Shown piece by piece: positions 23,009 through 34,740 of a stretch of DNA of 64,000 nt. This DNA comes from Portulaca oleracea. Lineage: Eukaryota; Streptophyta; Magnoliopsida; Caryophyllales; Portulacaceae. How positions within the stretch are numbered: position 1 is the stretch's first letter; each line of letters starts with the position of its first letter. The stretch lies in NCBI GenBank assembly GCA_029582165.1, contig CM055890.1, positions 7,528,787 to 7,592,786 on the forward strand, in the 5' to 3' direction. The notes below the pieces were generated by a model. The model was not told where the DNA came from and ran no database searches. It saw nothing but the letters and a program-made list of their open reading frames with translations. Made by a program: the position numbers and the translations under genes.

Positions 23009-24867
23009 GTAGGCATTTTACCTAGAGGAAGTTGATTAAAGGCAGACTCATTTTTGAGAAATAGGATCGAGTTCTTTTCTCTCCTTCATAGGAAGGGCTT
23101 GGTCCGAGATATAAAGTCTCATTGGGCCTTTCCTATGTGCAGATCATGCATATGTTGTTTTAGATAATAACCCTAATGTTGTCTTTCGAAAAGGACATAT
23201 CTTCAGGTACCAAGCTTCTTGGGCTTGCCGTCGAAAGGTTCATGACATCATCAAGAATTGCTGCGGTTGAACCTTTTGGGTCCTCCTATGTTCAAGATTT
23301 GTCAAAAGCTCAAGAAAGTAAAGAGTTAATTAAAAGTTTGGAACCGAGGTATGTGTGGAAATTACTTGTCTATGCTAAAATTAAATAAAGACAAATTAAA
23401 CCATAGGGAGTCTAAGTTGTGGGCTAATTGAATTGTGCTCATTTGAATAATTGGCATTACAGACTGCTAAAACAGTAGGGAAAACTACATATGTTTAACC
23501 AAAAGTATTGATGTTCGTGGGCTAGAAAGGAATGGTTAGTGAATGGTGACAGAAACTCCATATTTTTCCATATGACCATGAAGGCCAAAAGGGCTAGGAC
23601 TAATATAGTCAGGTTAAAATTAATGATATCTACTTTGAAGATTTAGATACTATAAAGATTACCCTTGTTGAGGATTTTAGCACTAGATTTAAGTCGGAAG
23701 TAGGTCAGGGTGGTATTTTAAATTTGGATTTACCTAGACGAGTCTGACGATAATCTTGTCCTTACTAAAGAAGTCACTGATGAAGAGATTCACAAGGCAG
23801 TTTTTGACCCAAACAAATATAAAACACCTAGGTCTGATGGCTTTAGAGTTGGCTTTTTCCAAGATCATTCGCAGGTTGTTCGTGGAGACCTGTGTAAGGC
23901 TATCAAATCTGTTATTAGACATGGTAAGCTCTTTAAGCAGATAAATCATACCCTCATTACTGTTATCCCTAAGCCGGATAACCCATCTTCTACTATCCAT
24001 TTCAGACCAATTAGCTTGTGTAATCGTTTATATAAAATTATCTCTAGGATCCTAGTAAATAGACTAAGACCTCTTTTGTGGAAAGTTGTTGACCCGGTCC
24101 AAAGTTTCTTTGTACCCAACAGATCCATCCATAATAATATTCTTATTACTCATGAAATCATTAGTAAATTTAAGAATATGAAAGGAAAGGAAAGAAAAGT
24201 TAGGTAGCTCTCAAATTGGATATGGAGAAAGCTTATGGCCGTATGGAATGAGACTTTTTGTTTCAAGTTTTAACACAATGTGGTTTCCACCCTATGTGGA
24301 TCTCGTGGATAAAACAATGCGTTTCTATTGTCTGCTTTTATGTGGTGCTTAATGGAGAAACTTATGGTTTCTTTAAACCATCTAGGCAAATTCGTTAAGG
24401 TGATTCCCTATCCCCTTATCGCTTTGTCATGTGTATGAAAGCTTTGTTTTTTCTCTAAAGAAGGCAACAACCAATTTTAGATCTGGCATTGGTTTTAAAT
24501 TATCGCAACGGGTGGACCACATCTCTTGTTTGCTCTTTGCCGATGATAATCGTTTATTTTGTCGAACCAACCTTGATGCATATCAGTGTCTTCATTCGCT
24601 CCTAAACAAATTTTGCTCTCTCTGGTCAATTCATAATTTTTCTAAACTCAACTATGATTTTTTCATGAAATGCTAACCACCATGACAAGCATATTATAGC
24701 AGGTGTCTTCGGCATTCGTCAACAAGATAGTTTGGAAATATTGGGGATGCCCGATATTTAAGGGTCATCCAAAATTAACTTTTGTAGATTTGGTGGCTAA
24801 AACAACGAATAAATTACAAGCATGGAGAGCAAAATTGGTTTAGAAGGCTAGGCAAGTAACTCTGATC
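23009..24867 (+). pseudogene. L1 LINE ORF2: end of endonuclease and reverse transcriptase, broken
   Basis: After the LTR element the L1 ORF2 resumes. Fragments include the RT palm start FRPISLCNRLYKIISRILVNRLRP (24001-24075), VDPVQSFFVPNRSIHNNILI (24090-24150), LDMEKAYGRMEWDFLFQVL near 24215, RQIRQGDSLSPYRF near 24385, and the catalytic block LLFADDNRLF near 24530-24560, where plant L1 usually has FADD. The end reads RQVTLIQS. These come in three frames with many stops, so this RT is inactive. It is cut at 24868-24872 (CAATC) by the next insertion. Confidence 0.9.
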
Positions 24868-26810
24868 CAATCTGTAATAACCCGACCTTAACCGAGTATA
24901 GTTAAGCTAACTAATGCATTTAATTAACTAAAATCGCGTATTTCAATTCAGTTAACCACTTGCATTTTTGCAAGACTCGAATAGTATAATGACCGCTACA
25001 CCTTATATTAATATTTTATATATAAATTATTTATATAATAACTTTGATTATTTGATTTAATCTCAGAATATTTGGGATACTTATTTAGCTAAATTCGTCA
25101 AATCGACTGTTTTTGCCAGTATTAATAGTTATAATATTATTATTATGTGTTCATTATTAATTCTTATTCTTACCTCATTTAAATTTCAAATTTGTTCTAC
25201 CTTTCCATTTTATTTCAAGTCTCCATTTTATCATTTTTAATTCCATAAATTTTACCCCAAAACCTTAGATTAATTAATTGGGTTTTAGTTGGGACACAAT
25301 TCATAAAGTAGGAAGGAGTTAGCTTTTCGATAACAATTTTGATTTGGAGCCTTGAGTTTTTTTTTTAGTTTCAATTATTCAATAAAACTCATCTTTCTCA
25401 TTCTTTTTCCTCAATCAAATGTTAGTTCTCAAAAACACCAATGCAAACTTTTCTGTGCCCTCTCTCCTTCCAGTTCCTCTCTGTCCACCATGTTGCCTTT
25501 GTTTTCTAGCAACGACTAGCCGACTTAGACGGTCGTCGTCGACATTTGCCAAACCGTCAGCCACCTCGTCCTCACTCCTCTGTTTTTCCTCTTTTCTTCC
25601 TCCTGCATTGAATGGTAAACCCGACCCTAAAAACTCCTAAATCAGATTTTTTATGTTTCTATTGCAAAATTTGGTGCTTTTCTTTACTTAATTTGGTTAT
25701 TAATTGTAATTTATTTTAGATATATGATTTTGAAGTTTTTGGAAGTGGTTAGGTTTTGATGCAAATAAGTTTGGATGAACTTTGTCACACTTAATTGAGG
25801 CTTTCATGTGGTTTTTATGCCCAAATTTGTGTTAATACAAAATTTTTGTTGTTGTGGTAGTGTGCATGTTATTATGTTAATAGATGAATTGGGGTGGTTC
25901 AAGTGGAATTTAAGTGTCGAAGTGTTATAAATTAGTGGTATTTGTTGAATTGGTTGAATTAATGGATTTTAGGTTTTGCGTGTATCTTTAAGTGTCTTGA
26001 AATGAGAATTATTGAAGTTTTTGCTACTTTATTGATTGTGTTGTAGCCATTGGACAATAACTATGAAGGTAATAAAAGGTTAATGGAACAAAAAATGCCA
26101 AGAAAAGGACCTATAAGTGACTATTTGGATTCAAATAAGTAATCTGAATTTTTCGGGACAATTAAGGCTTTCTATAATCAATAAGTATGTTAGATATGAT
26201 GGTCTTAGGTAGTATCGTTCTCCATGTATTTGAATTTGGGATTCAGATGCGAGTTTTGGCGACTTTAATTTGGGTATTGTGATGATATACGATTCGAGTC
26301 AATGAATTCTTGAGCATTTTAAGGTACTAAGGAGGTCTTATTGGCTAAAATGATCAACATGATAGTTGTGTTATGTTTTGCAAGCCTTTTAGATTGTGGT
26401 TTAGTGCACCGTTTGGAGACTAGAGTAAAACGTTATAAGCCGTTAAAATTAGCATAGTACAAGTGTTTTGCCCAGAGTTTTAAAGTGACATAGTATGTTC
26501 ACACCACTCTTAAGGTTGTGTTGGGTGTGAAGACCAATTTGTTGAGAGAGGAACCAAGTAAGGAGAAGGAAGAAGGATGAAATGCCACGCAAGAAGGCAC
26601 CGATGCTGCCAGCGCCGCGGGACACGCTGTCAGCGCCTAGTCCAGATGGTCGGACGTACCGCACGCTGCCAGCGTGTGTGACCCGCTACCTGCACTTGGT
26701 GGTTGCCGTGTGTGTTTTGATGGGCCGTGAGTGAAGGCCCACTATTGTGTTTTCTTGTGTGGCGGCTATTTCTAGGTTGTAACCTAAGGTTTCCCTTCTG
26801 TACCTTCTAG

Positions 26811-26818
26811 TATATATA
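26811..26818 (+). promoter_or_regulatory. TATA box in the left LTR of the gag-only Copia
   Basis: TATATATA at 26811-26818 has a counterpart at 28991-28998 in the right LTR. A GC-rich block at 26600-26690 with CTGCCAGCG and CAGCGCC units lies upstream, in the U3 part. Confidence 0.5.
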
Positions 26819-27198
26819 GGGGTCAGGTTCTTCATATGATACACAGCAATTGAGAGCGTTTCATCTTATACTACAAGAGATTGACCTGTAATCTCTGTGT
26901 CCCTAAGGGAGTTGTGTGAGGCTCATCTATGAGTGTTGAGTTCTCAGGTTATAACTCTAGGGAGATTGTGAGAGATTGTGGAAGTATGAGAATCTCTGAA
27001 ACACTGTTGTAATCCTCTGATAGTGCATCGTTCGTGGTTTTTTTCCCGGTTTGGGTTTTTCCATGTTAGTTCCTTATGTCGAATCTTTATTTAGTTTTCA
27101 CCTTTATTATTGTTTGTCTGCTAGCTACGCCCTGAGAATCCTAACAAGTAGTATTAAAGCTTTGGTTGGAGCGTGGTTGATCTGCAGACTGAGAAGCA

Positions 27199-28661
27199 AT
27201 GGCGGGCGCACTTGTGAAGATTCCGAAGTTCGATGGGAAAGACTACGCATGGTGGAGGATACGCGTTGAGGATATGCTTCGCCAACAAAAGTTACATCTT
27301 CGATGGGTGATAAACCAGAAAAGGTGGAACAGAAGGATTGGGAAGAGCTTAATGGACAGGCATTCAGTACGGTCAGGGTGGCGCTAGCTCGGAACGTGGC
27401 TTTCAACGTCAAAGATTAGAAAATGATGAAAGATCTGCTCGAGGCCTTGCAAAACACATATGAGAAACCTTCGGTGGTGAACAAGGTATATGTGTTACGT
27501 CGTTTGTTTGAATTTAAGATGCATGGGTCTGGTGATATGCATGATAGTATGAATGAGTTGAATATGATACTATTAAAATTAACCTCTGTGGGATTTAATT
27601 TCGACGATGAGATGAATGCTAATATACTATTGGCTACCCTACCTAAGTCTTGGGAAAATTTCATGACTTCTGTAACTTCTTCAACTAAGAAGGATGAGAA
27701 ACTGAAGTTTGGGGAAATTAGAGACTTGGTCCTGAATGAAACTATTCGTAAGAAAGATTCTGATGTGTCTGAGTCTTCGGGGGATGCTTTGACTGTCAGG
27801 GGTAGGAGGAATAGTGGGAGCTCGAGTCGGGGTTGATCAAAATCTAGAGGTCGAAACATGGAGCAAGTGTTGTGTTGGAACTGTGGTGATAGAGGTCATT
27901 TTTATAGGGATTGTCCCAAACCCAAGAAGAGCAATCATAATGACCATGACTCTGTATATTCTGCTGAGGATTTTAGTGATGCCCTAACTGTTAGTGTTGA
28001 CAAGTCGGAAAGGAGTTGGGTGATAGATTCGGGTGCTTCGTTTCACTCTTCGTCTAGCAGGGAGGCCTTTAGCAATTTTGTAAGTGGGAGGTTTGGTAGG
28101 GTTAGGCTTGCAAACGGTCACAACCTAAAGGTGCTAGGAAAATGTGACGTGAACATTAAAACTTCTAAGGATGGAACTTGGAGGTTGAAGAATGTTCGGT
28201 GTATCCCGGGTCTGACCAAGAACCTTGTATCTGTAAGTCAACTAGATGAGGAGAGGTTCACGACGAGATTTGAAGATAGTCATTGGAGGGTAACGAAAGG
28301 ATCACTGATAATTGCAAATGGCAGGAAAGAGGGGAAACTATATTCTGTGATTGATAACTCTAACATGCCGGTTCATGCTCGTCAAAGGCGTGTTAGCTTC
28401 TCTGATGAGAGAAGGGTACCAAAAACGAGGAGGTTTCCGGTCGAGGCTACGGGAACGGATGGTCAGCCGAGAAACGCATCTAACCTGCACGGGAATTTGA
28501 CAAATTCAACACGAGGTAAAATCCCAATCCAAAATTCCTCTAAGTTGTTGACGATGATGCGTATTTCGAAGTTACAGGGGCGTGATCAGTTCAAGTGGGA
28601 GCCTGTTGCAAAAAGAGGAGTTGATGGGAGGTCAACTGGGACCTTTGTTGATATTTGCTGA
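27199..28661 (+). pseudogene. Copia gag with zinc knuckle and protease; rest of pol missing
   Basis: The frame opens MAGALVKIPKFDGKDYAWWR at 27199, typical of Copia gag, and shifts or stops near 27385-27420. Gag continues at 27423-27836 (YVLRRLFEFKMHGSG, ILLATLPKSWENF) up to a stop near 27836. From 27858 the frame encodes an intact zinc knuckle CWNCGDRGHFYRDC, the protease site WVIDSGASFHSS and GLTKNLVSVSQL, which normally leads into the pre-integrase part. After KLYSVIDNSN the sequence becomes a basic tail (ARQRRVSFSDERRV) of about 95 residues unrelated to integrase, and ends at 28661. The missing integrase and RT cannot have been lost to point decay alone; this is a structural deletion form. 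Confidence 0.85.
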
Positions 28662-29333
28662 ACAAGATCGAGATGAATGCACTAGAGGATTCAAGAAGGT
28701 GTTGAAGTGGTAGAAGACTGCGTTTGCAATTGGTCTTCAAGTGGGAGATTGTTGGGTGTAAAGACCAATTTGTTGACAGAGGAACCAAGTAAGGAGAAGG
28801 AAGAAGGATGAAATGCCATGTAGGGAGGCACCGTCTCGCGCGCCGACACGCCGCGGCGCCTAGTCCAGACGGTCGACGCGTGCGGCACCTGCGGCGTGTC
28901 GACCGCTACCAGCGCCTGGTGGTTTCCGTGTGTTGTTTTGATGGGCCGTGAGTGAAGTCCCACTATTGTGTTTTCTTGTGTGGTGGCTAGTATATATAGG
29001 GGTCAGGTTCTCCATATAATACACAACAATTGAGAGTGTTTCATCTTATACCACAAGAGATTAACCTGTAATCTCTGTGTCACTGAGGGAGTTGTGTAAG
29101 GCTCATCTGTGAGTGTTGAGTTCTCAGGTTGTAACTCTAGGGAGGTTGTGAGAGATTGTGGAAGTCTGGGAATCTCTGAAACACTGTTGTAATCCTCTGA
29201 TAGTGCATCGTTCGTGGGTTTTTTTTCCCGGTTTGGGTTTTTCCACGTTAATTCCTTGTGTCGAATCTTTATTTATTTTTCGCCTTTATTATTGTTTGTG
29301 TTCTAACTATGCCCTGTGAATCCTAATAGGTTG

Positions 29334-30681
29334 TTCTAAGGTTTCTCTTAGCTTATGACAACATAAGAGTTCTAGTTTGCGTTTCAAGCTGCCCATAGAT
29401 TGCTCACACACATTCATACGATGTCTAGATTTTAAGTTATGAATTTTTAAAATTCTGTTCTTAAACCTTACAGCAGGCGAAGCCTCTTTATCGCTCATTT
29501 CAAGTTTTTACACTTATTTTTAGCCTTAGCTCCCAACTAGAGAGTTGTAGTACTTATTTTAAGCTTTCCGAAAAGCTATTTTATGAGGTATTTCGATCAC
29601 CCAGAAAGAGTTATAATTTTTACAAATCACCGCAATAATATGAAATTTCAGAACCTTTTCGCTAAAGTCTTTTCTTTTCTAATTTAGAGTAGTAAACTCT
29701 TTCACTCTCAAATCTCCAAAAATTAATTTGTCTTTTCGTTGTGCATCTCAAGAGTAGTTGTGCAGTCGTTGTTACTCTTTGCTCAAGTCATCCAAGTCTT
29801 CAGGATATTTTATCTGTAATTTACAGTTTAAGCTACGCATATTGCTTGTACCCTACCAAAACTCACACATTTTAGTTCAAATAAAGTATGGATGTTATTT
29901 AACATGATTCATTGATTTTTTGCATGTTTTCTCACATGAATGTTGTCCTGCTCAATTTTATATATGCCAAAGTGTATCATTTACTTTATAACCTGGTCAA
30001 TGTCAACCGGTTAACTCCATCCGGACCTCCAGATCGTCCTGGGTATGCACATATGAACGCTAAGTCCGATGATCACAAGGGAACCATTCAGATAATAATA
30101 ATCATGCAATATGTTTTTAATTATTTTTGTTCTCTCTGTTTGCAAAATGAATTGAAACGGGCGAAATAAAATGAATTGCTAAAATTTATTTGACTGTATT
30201 GGAATATGCTTATTGAGTTCCGACTCATTACGAAAATATGTTTTTGTGTTTTGTTTTATGTGGTACATCTAGGACTGAAAAACCTAACTCAGATAGGAAG
30301 ACAGGTTAGAATGGAGAACATGAAGTTCATTTAGTAAGTCTAAAGTTGGTTATCAATTGTGACATAGATTTTCTTCCTTTGTGGTTTATGGTGTTGAGGA
30401 ATCGCAGTAATGAAATTTTTCTTTCTTCAGTGTGGTTTATGTAAAGTGGTGGTTAAGGATTTTTGGTATAGTCGTGGTCTTGTAAATGTTTAAACTCATC
30501 TTTGGGAATGTTCTATGTTGTTTAGTTTGACAGTTGTATCGTTTGGTGTTTCTTTGTGATTGGTTCTAGTCCTGTTTCTTGGAGAGCGGTAATGCTCTTG
30601 GGTTCTTTAATACGTTGCGCTAATCATTGGTTTAAGAGGCGTTCACGTTAATCTGATGGTTGTTTAATATAGGGTGTTGTG
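29334..30681. repeat. Distal part of the interrupted solo LTR
   Basis: This is the right-hand continuation of the 24873-30681 solo LTR after the Copia insert. No gene is visible. The end segment GGTAATGCTC followed by GCGCTAATC near 30589-30625 corresponds to 46010-46040 in the second family member. Confidence 0.6.
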
Positions 30682-30686
30682 TAATC

Positions 30687-30752
30687 ACGTTTGAAATCCA
30701 TGCCGACTCACACTTTGCAGTGTTTCCAAATCCCGAAGGAAACTGCTCATTT
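30687..30752 (+). pseudogene. L1 ORF2 short segment between two insertions
   Basis: Sixty-six bases encode MPTHTLQCFQIPKETAHLI with the residues just before it, matching the segment of plant L1 ORF2 after the RT domain. It links in frame to the RT part on the left and to the C-terminal part at 32360 on the right once both inserts are set aside. Confidence 0.85.
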
Positions 30753-30757
30753 GATTG

Positions 30758-32354
30758 TGGAATGTAATTGGTTTGGTCGTTGATCCTTTTTGCATCAAGC
30801 TCGTTAGGAAGAAGATAAACAAGGCCCTTTATCAAGTCAAGGTCACGGTTCAACATGGGGACAAGTTTTATGTCCTAGTTTGGGGGCTCTTTTGGACGCA
30901 CTTTTGGAATGTTATGAGTCGTGCAAGATGTCGAATTTATGAATTTATGTCTTATCTTTTCAATGGGATAAGATTTAGAATCATTGTGAAGAGGATCAAG
31001 GTCCATTGACAAGTCTCCTAGCCATTCAGTCCATTCAAGCTAAGAAGAGTTCAATTATGCCAAGCTTGGAAGTGCAATTTGCCATTGATCAAGGACACTC
31101 TAAGGTGATTTCGGCCATCATTTGGTGTGGCTAAGGGTCCTTCTAAGGGGAATTTTAATCACTTGAAGTGTTAGGCTCATTAGGAGCTTGAATAAGGTCA
31201 AGAACTGATTTTTCCAATTTGGGACATATTATGTTCCGGTTTTTGGTCTAGCTCTAGGCCGATTTCCATTATGATCAAGAGTGCTCTCTCTACTTAGCAT
31301 GACTAATCATACTATTTTGGAATGTTATATTTCCAATGGCGGTGTTTATAAGACCAAAAGAGATCGTTAAGTGCCTCAAATTGGGGTTTTATTGCAACTG
31401 GTCGGTTCTTGACATTGTTTTGCAACCATTGTGTTCAAGCCACTTGCTACCTTGTTTATCCAGCCATGTGAGGTGTCATTCCATGGATTCTTGCTACATT
31501 TCATTGTGATAACTTATGGAAGAAGCTCAATGAGGTGTCAAGTATAGACTACATCAAGTTGAGTTGTCAGTTGTAGCTTAATCTTTCCAATTCTAGCAAG
31601 AATGTATTTGTAACTATGTTTTCCTTTTAGTCCACTAAGCGCAGCCTTTATAAGGCCTTGTAACCCTCCATTGTAAAAAGAAGAGGGGTGATGAATGTGA
31701 ATGAATGAAAATGGAATTGTTAAACTCTCTCAAAATCTCAAATTTCTTTATCCTTAATTGGTGGTAAGTTTGAGTGGGTTCTTAATGAGGATTAGTGGTT
31801 ATGATCTTTATCTAATCCTTTGGTGGCCTCATTAGGCTTGAATGGTGGTATATCCTTTAGTTCAAGTCATATCCCTTTAGGCTTGATTGTGGTTCCACCT
31901 TTCACCAAGTCATACCCTTGTTATCTTCCTTTTGTTCTTGTTGTCCTTATGGTGGTGTTTTGAACAAAATTGATTGTGCTTAAGCTTGTTCCTAATTTGG
32001 TGGCATAGCCTTTATGATTGGATCCTGAATTCGGGCCATTATTCTTGTTCAAGGTCAAACTCTTTCTTGTTCTTTTCCTTGTTTTCGTGTAAACTTGTTG
32101 TTGATGGGTGAACTTGTATCAAGAGAAGATTCTCAAGGCCTTGAACTTAGTTGGTGGCGCGACCTTTATGCTAGTTCTTAATTTTGAGAGTTTATCTTGT
32201 TCAAGTAACCAATATCTTGTGCTTTTATGTGTTGTTGTTTTTTTTTTTTTTTTTTTGGTGAATCCTTGTGTTTTCATCATTGTCATCCTTGGTATTCTCC
32301 TTATCTTTGTCTAACTCAAGCTTTGTCTCTCAAGGCCCACCCTGAAACGCTCCA
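30758..32354 (+). mobile_element. Solo LTR of 1.6 kb in L1 ORF2
   Basis: It starts TGGAATGTAATTGG and ends AACGCTCCA, so the outer four bases are inverted (TGGA and TCCA). The duplication GATTG is perfect (30753-30757 and 32355-32359). A TATA-like TTTATAAG sits at 31647-31654, about 0.9 kb from the left end. A frame at 30755-31009 has no known domain. Its removal restores the L1 frame exactly. I cannot name the family. Confidence 0.82.
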
Positions 32355-32359
32355 GATTG

Positions 32360-32620
32360 ACCGCATCAACATACATTTTTTTGGAAGGATATGACTAAGA
32401 ACAAGGGCCTTCCTCTTATAGAGTGGGATAAAATTTGTATGCCTAAAAGTTTAGGGGGGTCTTGGTGTACTAAAAAATCGAGGCGATAAACTGAGCTTTT
32501 CTTTGCACGTTTTGCTGGATGATTCAAGTTCAGAATGAGTTTCTTCATCCATGGTATGTATAGGGTCTTAGTGGTCTGTATTGAGTTAAGTCTTAAATCC
32601 CTTCAGTTATGAACATAATA
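32360..32620 (+). pseudogene. L1 LINE ORF2 C-terminal (zf-RVT) segment, truncated
   Basis: The plus strand reads DRINIHFFWKDMTKNKGLPL followed by IEWDKICMPKSLGG, then shifts and continues LGVLKNRGDKLSF. This is the conserved tryptophan- and glycine-rich segment after the RT of plant L1. The match fades by about 32570, and no poly-A tail or L1 3' end is visible before unrelated gag sequence begins near 32690. Confidence 0.82.
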
Positions 32621-32689
32621 GGTTGTTTTCGGCTTTACTAGAGAGACGAGAACGATTGATTGGAAGCTTTTGATGTGCATACGATAGTT

Positions 32690-33320
32690 CCATGAGTAAC
32701 GTTTTAAAGCCATCTAATTAGACAGACGAGGAAGTCGAGGAGTCTTTGGTGCCTGATCCTTTTGAGACCATGTCACACCATAATATTGAGGATGACGCTG
32801 GACGTGCAACACCACCACCTCCTCCCCCGCCGTCTCCCCCTGCTGACTTAGAGCAACTCACGAACCTGATCCGAAACATGCAAGTGTCCATGAATTTTCA
32901 TTTAGAGGCACAAAATTAGAGGATCAACGTTATGATCACACTATAGAGGAGGCTAAGAATTTCACTAAGAAGCCCAACACCATGGGCGAACTTGAACAAC
33001 ACTTGGAAAGGAGAAAACATGGTTTGTGCACGAGGTCTCGAACTCAAGGTTGGACTAAATATAGCAAATTTTGAAAGAATCCACCCTATTCAACAACCAG
33101 TTTATGGATGACATTGGGTTCACACCCATCCTAAGGGATAGACTGCCATCTACATTTGATATGCCAGACATAAAATTCCACGGAACGGGGAATTCGCACC
33201 TAACATGAGAGAAACTTCATCGGGGATATGGCTTTAAAGGGAGCTAATGAGGATATTTACTATATCGTCTTCCCTTAGACTTTGGGACTGGACGTTATGA
33301 AGTGGTAATCATCTCAGCAA
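32690..33320 (+). pseudogene. Gypsy-type gag fragment
   Basis: The plus strand has a degenerate frame, MSNVLKPSN then a stop, then DEEVEESLVPDPFETMSH, a proline run, and DLEQLTNLIRNMQVSMNF. Further on are FDMPDIKFHGTGNSHL near 33155-33200 and MALKGANEDIYYIVFP-like pieces in other frames, which match the start of a retrotransposon gag domain. Multiple stops and shifts are present and no LTR could be assigned. It may be the edge of the element that truncated the L1. Confidence 0.5.
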
Positions 33321-34740
33321 AAAAAAAAAAATGCAGACTCAAGCCCATACACCTGTTTAGATGTTATCGAGTGCCTAAAAGATGAATTCTTCGGGTTTGG
33401 GCCTCACGTAAGGGCTAAACTAGACCTATTGAATGAGTCAGGGACCTGCCCGACCCGGTTTACATGGCTCAAAAAGTGCGGGTCAAGGCCTCAATGTTAG
33501 GAGGTGACCGGCTTGGCCCAGCTCGAAAAAGTTGGGGTCCCAAAGTATGGTCGAGGTCGGTGGTGTATTTTTAGCTAAGGATAAATATCATAGTGCAACT
33601 TAGCCAAAGATACACCACGTAGCTCAACCAAGCAGAAGGAAAACAAGGGATAGAACAAGAGAATCAAGCTCGATACAGAGATGCCACGAACTATTTCTCA
33701 AGGGCTATCTCAAGCTTTCTTACAAAAGGTAACAAATATGCATAATATATCTAACAATCAAGATTGATATATAATCACCACAATATGATTATTAGACTGG
33801 CTTGGGTATTTTGATTGATATAGATATCCCCACAATCAAAATAACCCAAGAGCAAACTCCCTCCTCTCTCTAAGATACGTACAGAAACACCACTTGGTTG
33901 TCAACAAAGATACATAAGCTAGAAAGGATTAGTAGTTTTAGATACTCACAAACACAAGCACAAAGGCTCACTTTCATAAACTTACATGCTGATGAAAATG
34001 ATACAAGATGCAAGTATTTATACGACAAAGCTAGCAAGCAAGCTAGCAACTAGCTCAATTAAGCACTTGAGGTTTCCTACGTATGAAGTAATCTTTTTTT
34101 TTTTGTTCTATATGAAGTAATCTTAATACAAGCTTAATTAAGCTAATGCAAAGCAAAATGAGTTTCTTAAGTTACTTCTTGAGCTGATTCACGCCAAAGG
34201 GAGTAGAAAACAATCACCACATCAAGGCTTGCACATGGTTGCTTCCTATTGGACTGGCAAAATTACTTAAGCACCACCTTATGCTTAGATGTCATTCCTT
34301 GCTTCCATCAACATCCTCGCCATCCCTTATGTCATATAATAAAGGGAATTCAAAACTCAAGGAAAAAGGACCAAAATACCCCATAACAAACTCAAAATTC
34401 CAAGCTAGGCAACTTTGGCTTCTACCGGGTACACTCCAACTATTTGATCTGAATGACATACCAAACGGACTCCAAATCAGATGTGTGATAGCTTTTTGGA
34501 AAGCTTATTCACATCCCTTCAAAGTCCTATAGGGATATACCCGAAGAGATTGCTCAATTAAGAGATATACATGTAAACAGATTAGGTACCAAACTGGACG
34601 AATGATACTCTAAACTGTTTGTAATTGCTTGACTTCTCCGGCTGCCAAATAACATGATTGCAGAAATGTAGCTTGGTTTCCATCATTAGGAATGAAAAAT
34701 GATGGAGGGGTGGCTAGATCTCAATCACTAGGGCTCATGC
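33321..34740. other. Unassigned intergenic DNA, probably repeat-derived
   Basis: No domain, splice structure or LTR pair could be supported. The change of texture at about 33569 (TGTATTTTTAGC) could be an LTR start, but I found no matching end with a target duplication. A frame at 34239-34532 has no recognisable features. Confidence 0.4.

Larger units (their letters stand above)
26519..29328 (+). mobile_element. Gag-protease-only Copia element (TR-GAG type)
   Basis: LTRs lie at 26519-27146 and 28750-29328, starting TGTTGGGTGTG/A and ending CCTAACA (decayed to CCTAATA on the right). The duplication GGTTG is perfect (26514-26518 and 29329-29333). A decayed methionine-tRNA primer site, AGTAGTATTAAAGCT, follows the left LTR at 27147, and the polypurine tract AAGTGGGAGA precedes the right LTR. 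The right LTR lacks about 50 bp present in the left one just before the TATA box. The interior is only 1.6 kb: gag, zinc knuckle and protease, with no integrase, RT or RNase H. It is inserted in the solo LTR 24873-30681. Confidence 0.9.
24873..30681. mobile_element. Large Gypsy-type solo LTR, interrupted by a Copia element
   Basis: It starts TGTAATAACCC and ends GGGTGTTGTG, apparently a decayed GGGTGTTACA. The flanks CAATC (24868-24872) and TAATC (30682-30686) match at 4 of 5. Removing it joins the L1 RT frame without a shift. Without the inner Copia it is about 3.0 kb and has no coding frame with a domain. Its ends and its terminal GGTAATGCT and GCGCTAATC segments resemble the solo LTR at 42532-46095, so both belong to one family of long-LTR Gypsy elements, perhaps Tat-like. 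Confidence 0.72.

Noticed and set aside
33569..34740. Candidate solo LTR starting TGTATTTTTAGC
   Set aside because: I found no CA-type end followed by a matching GGTGG duplication, so the borders cannot be supported.
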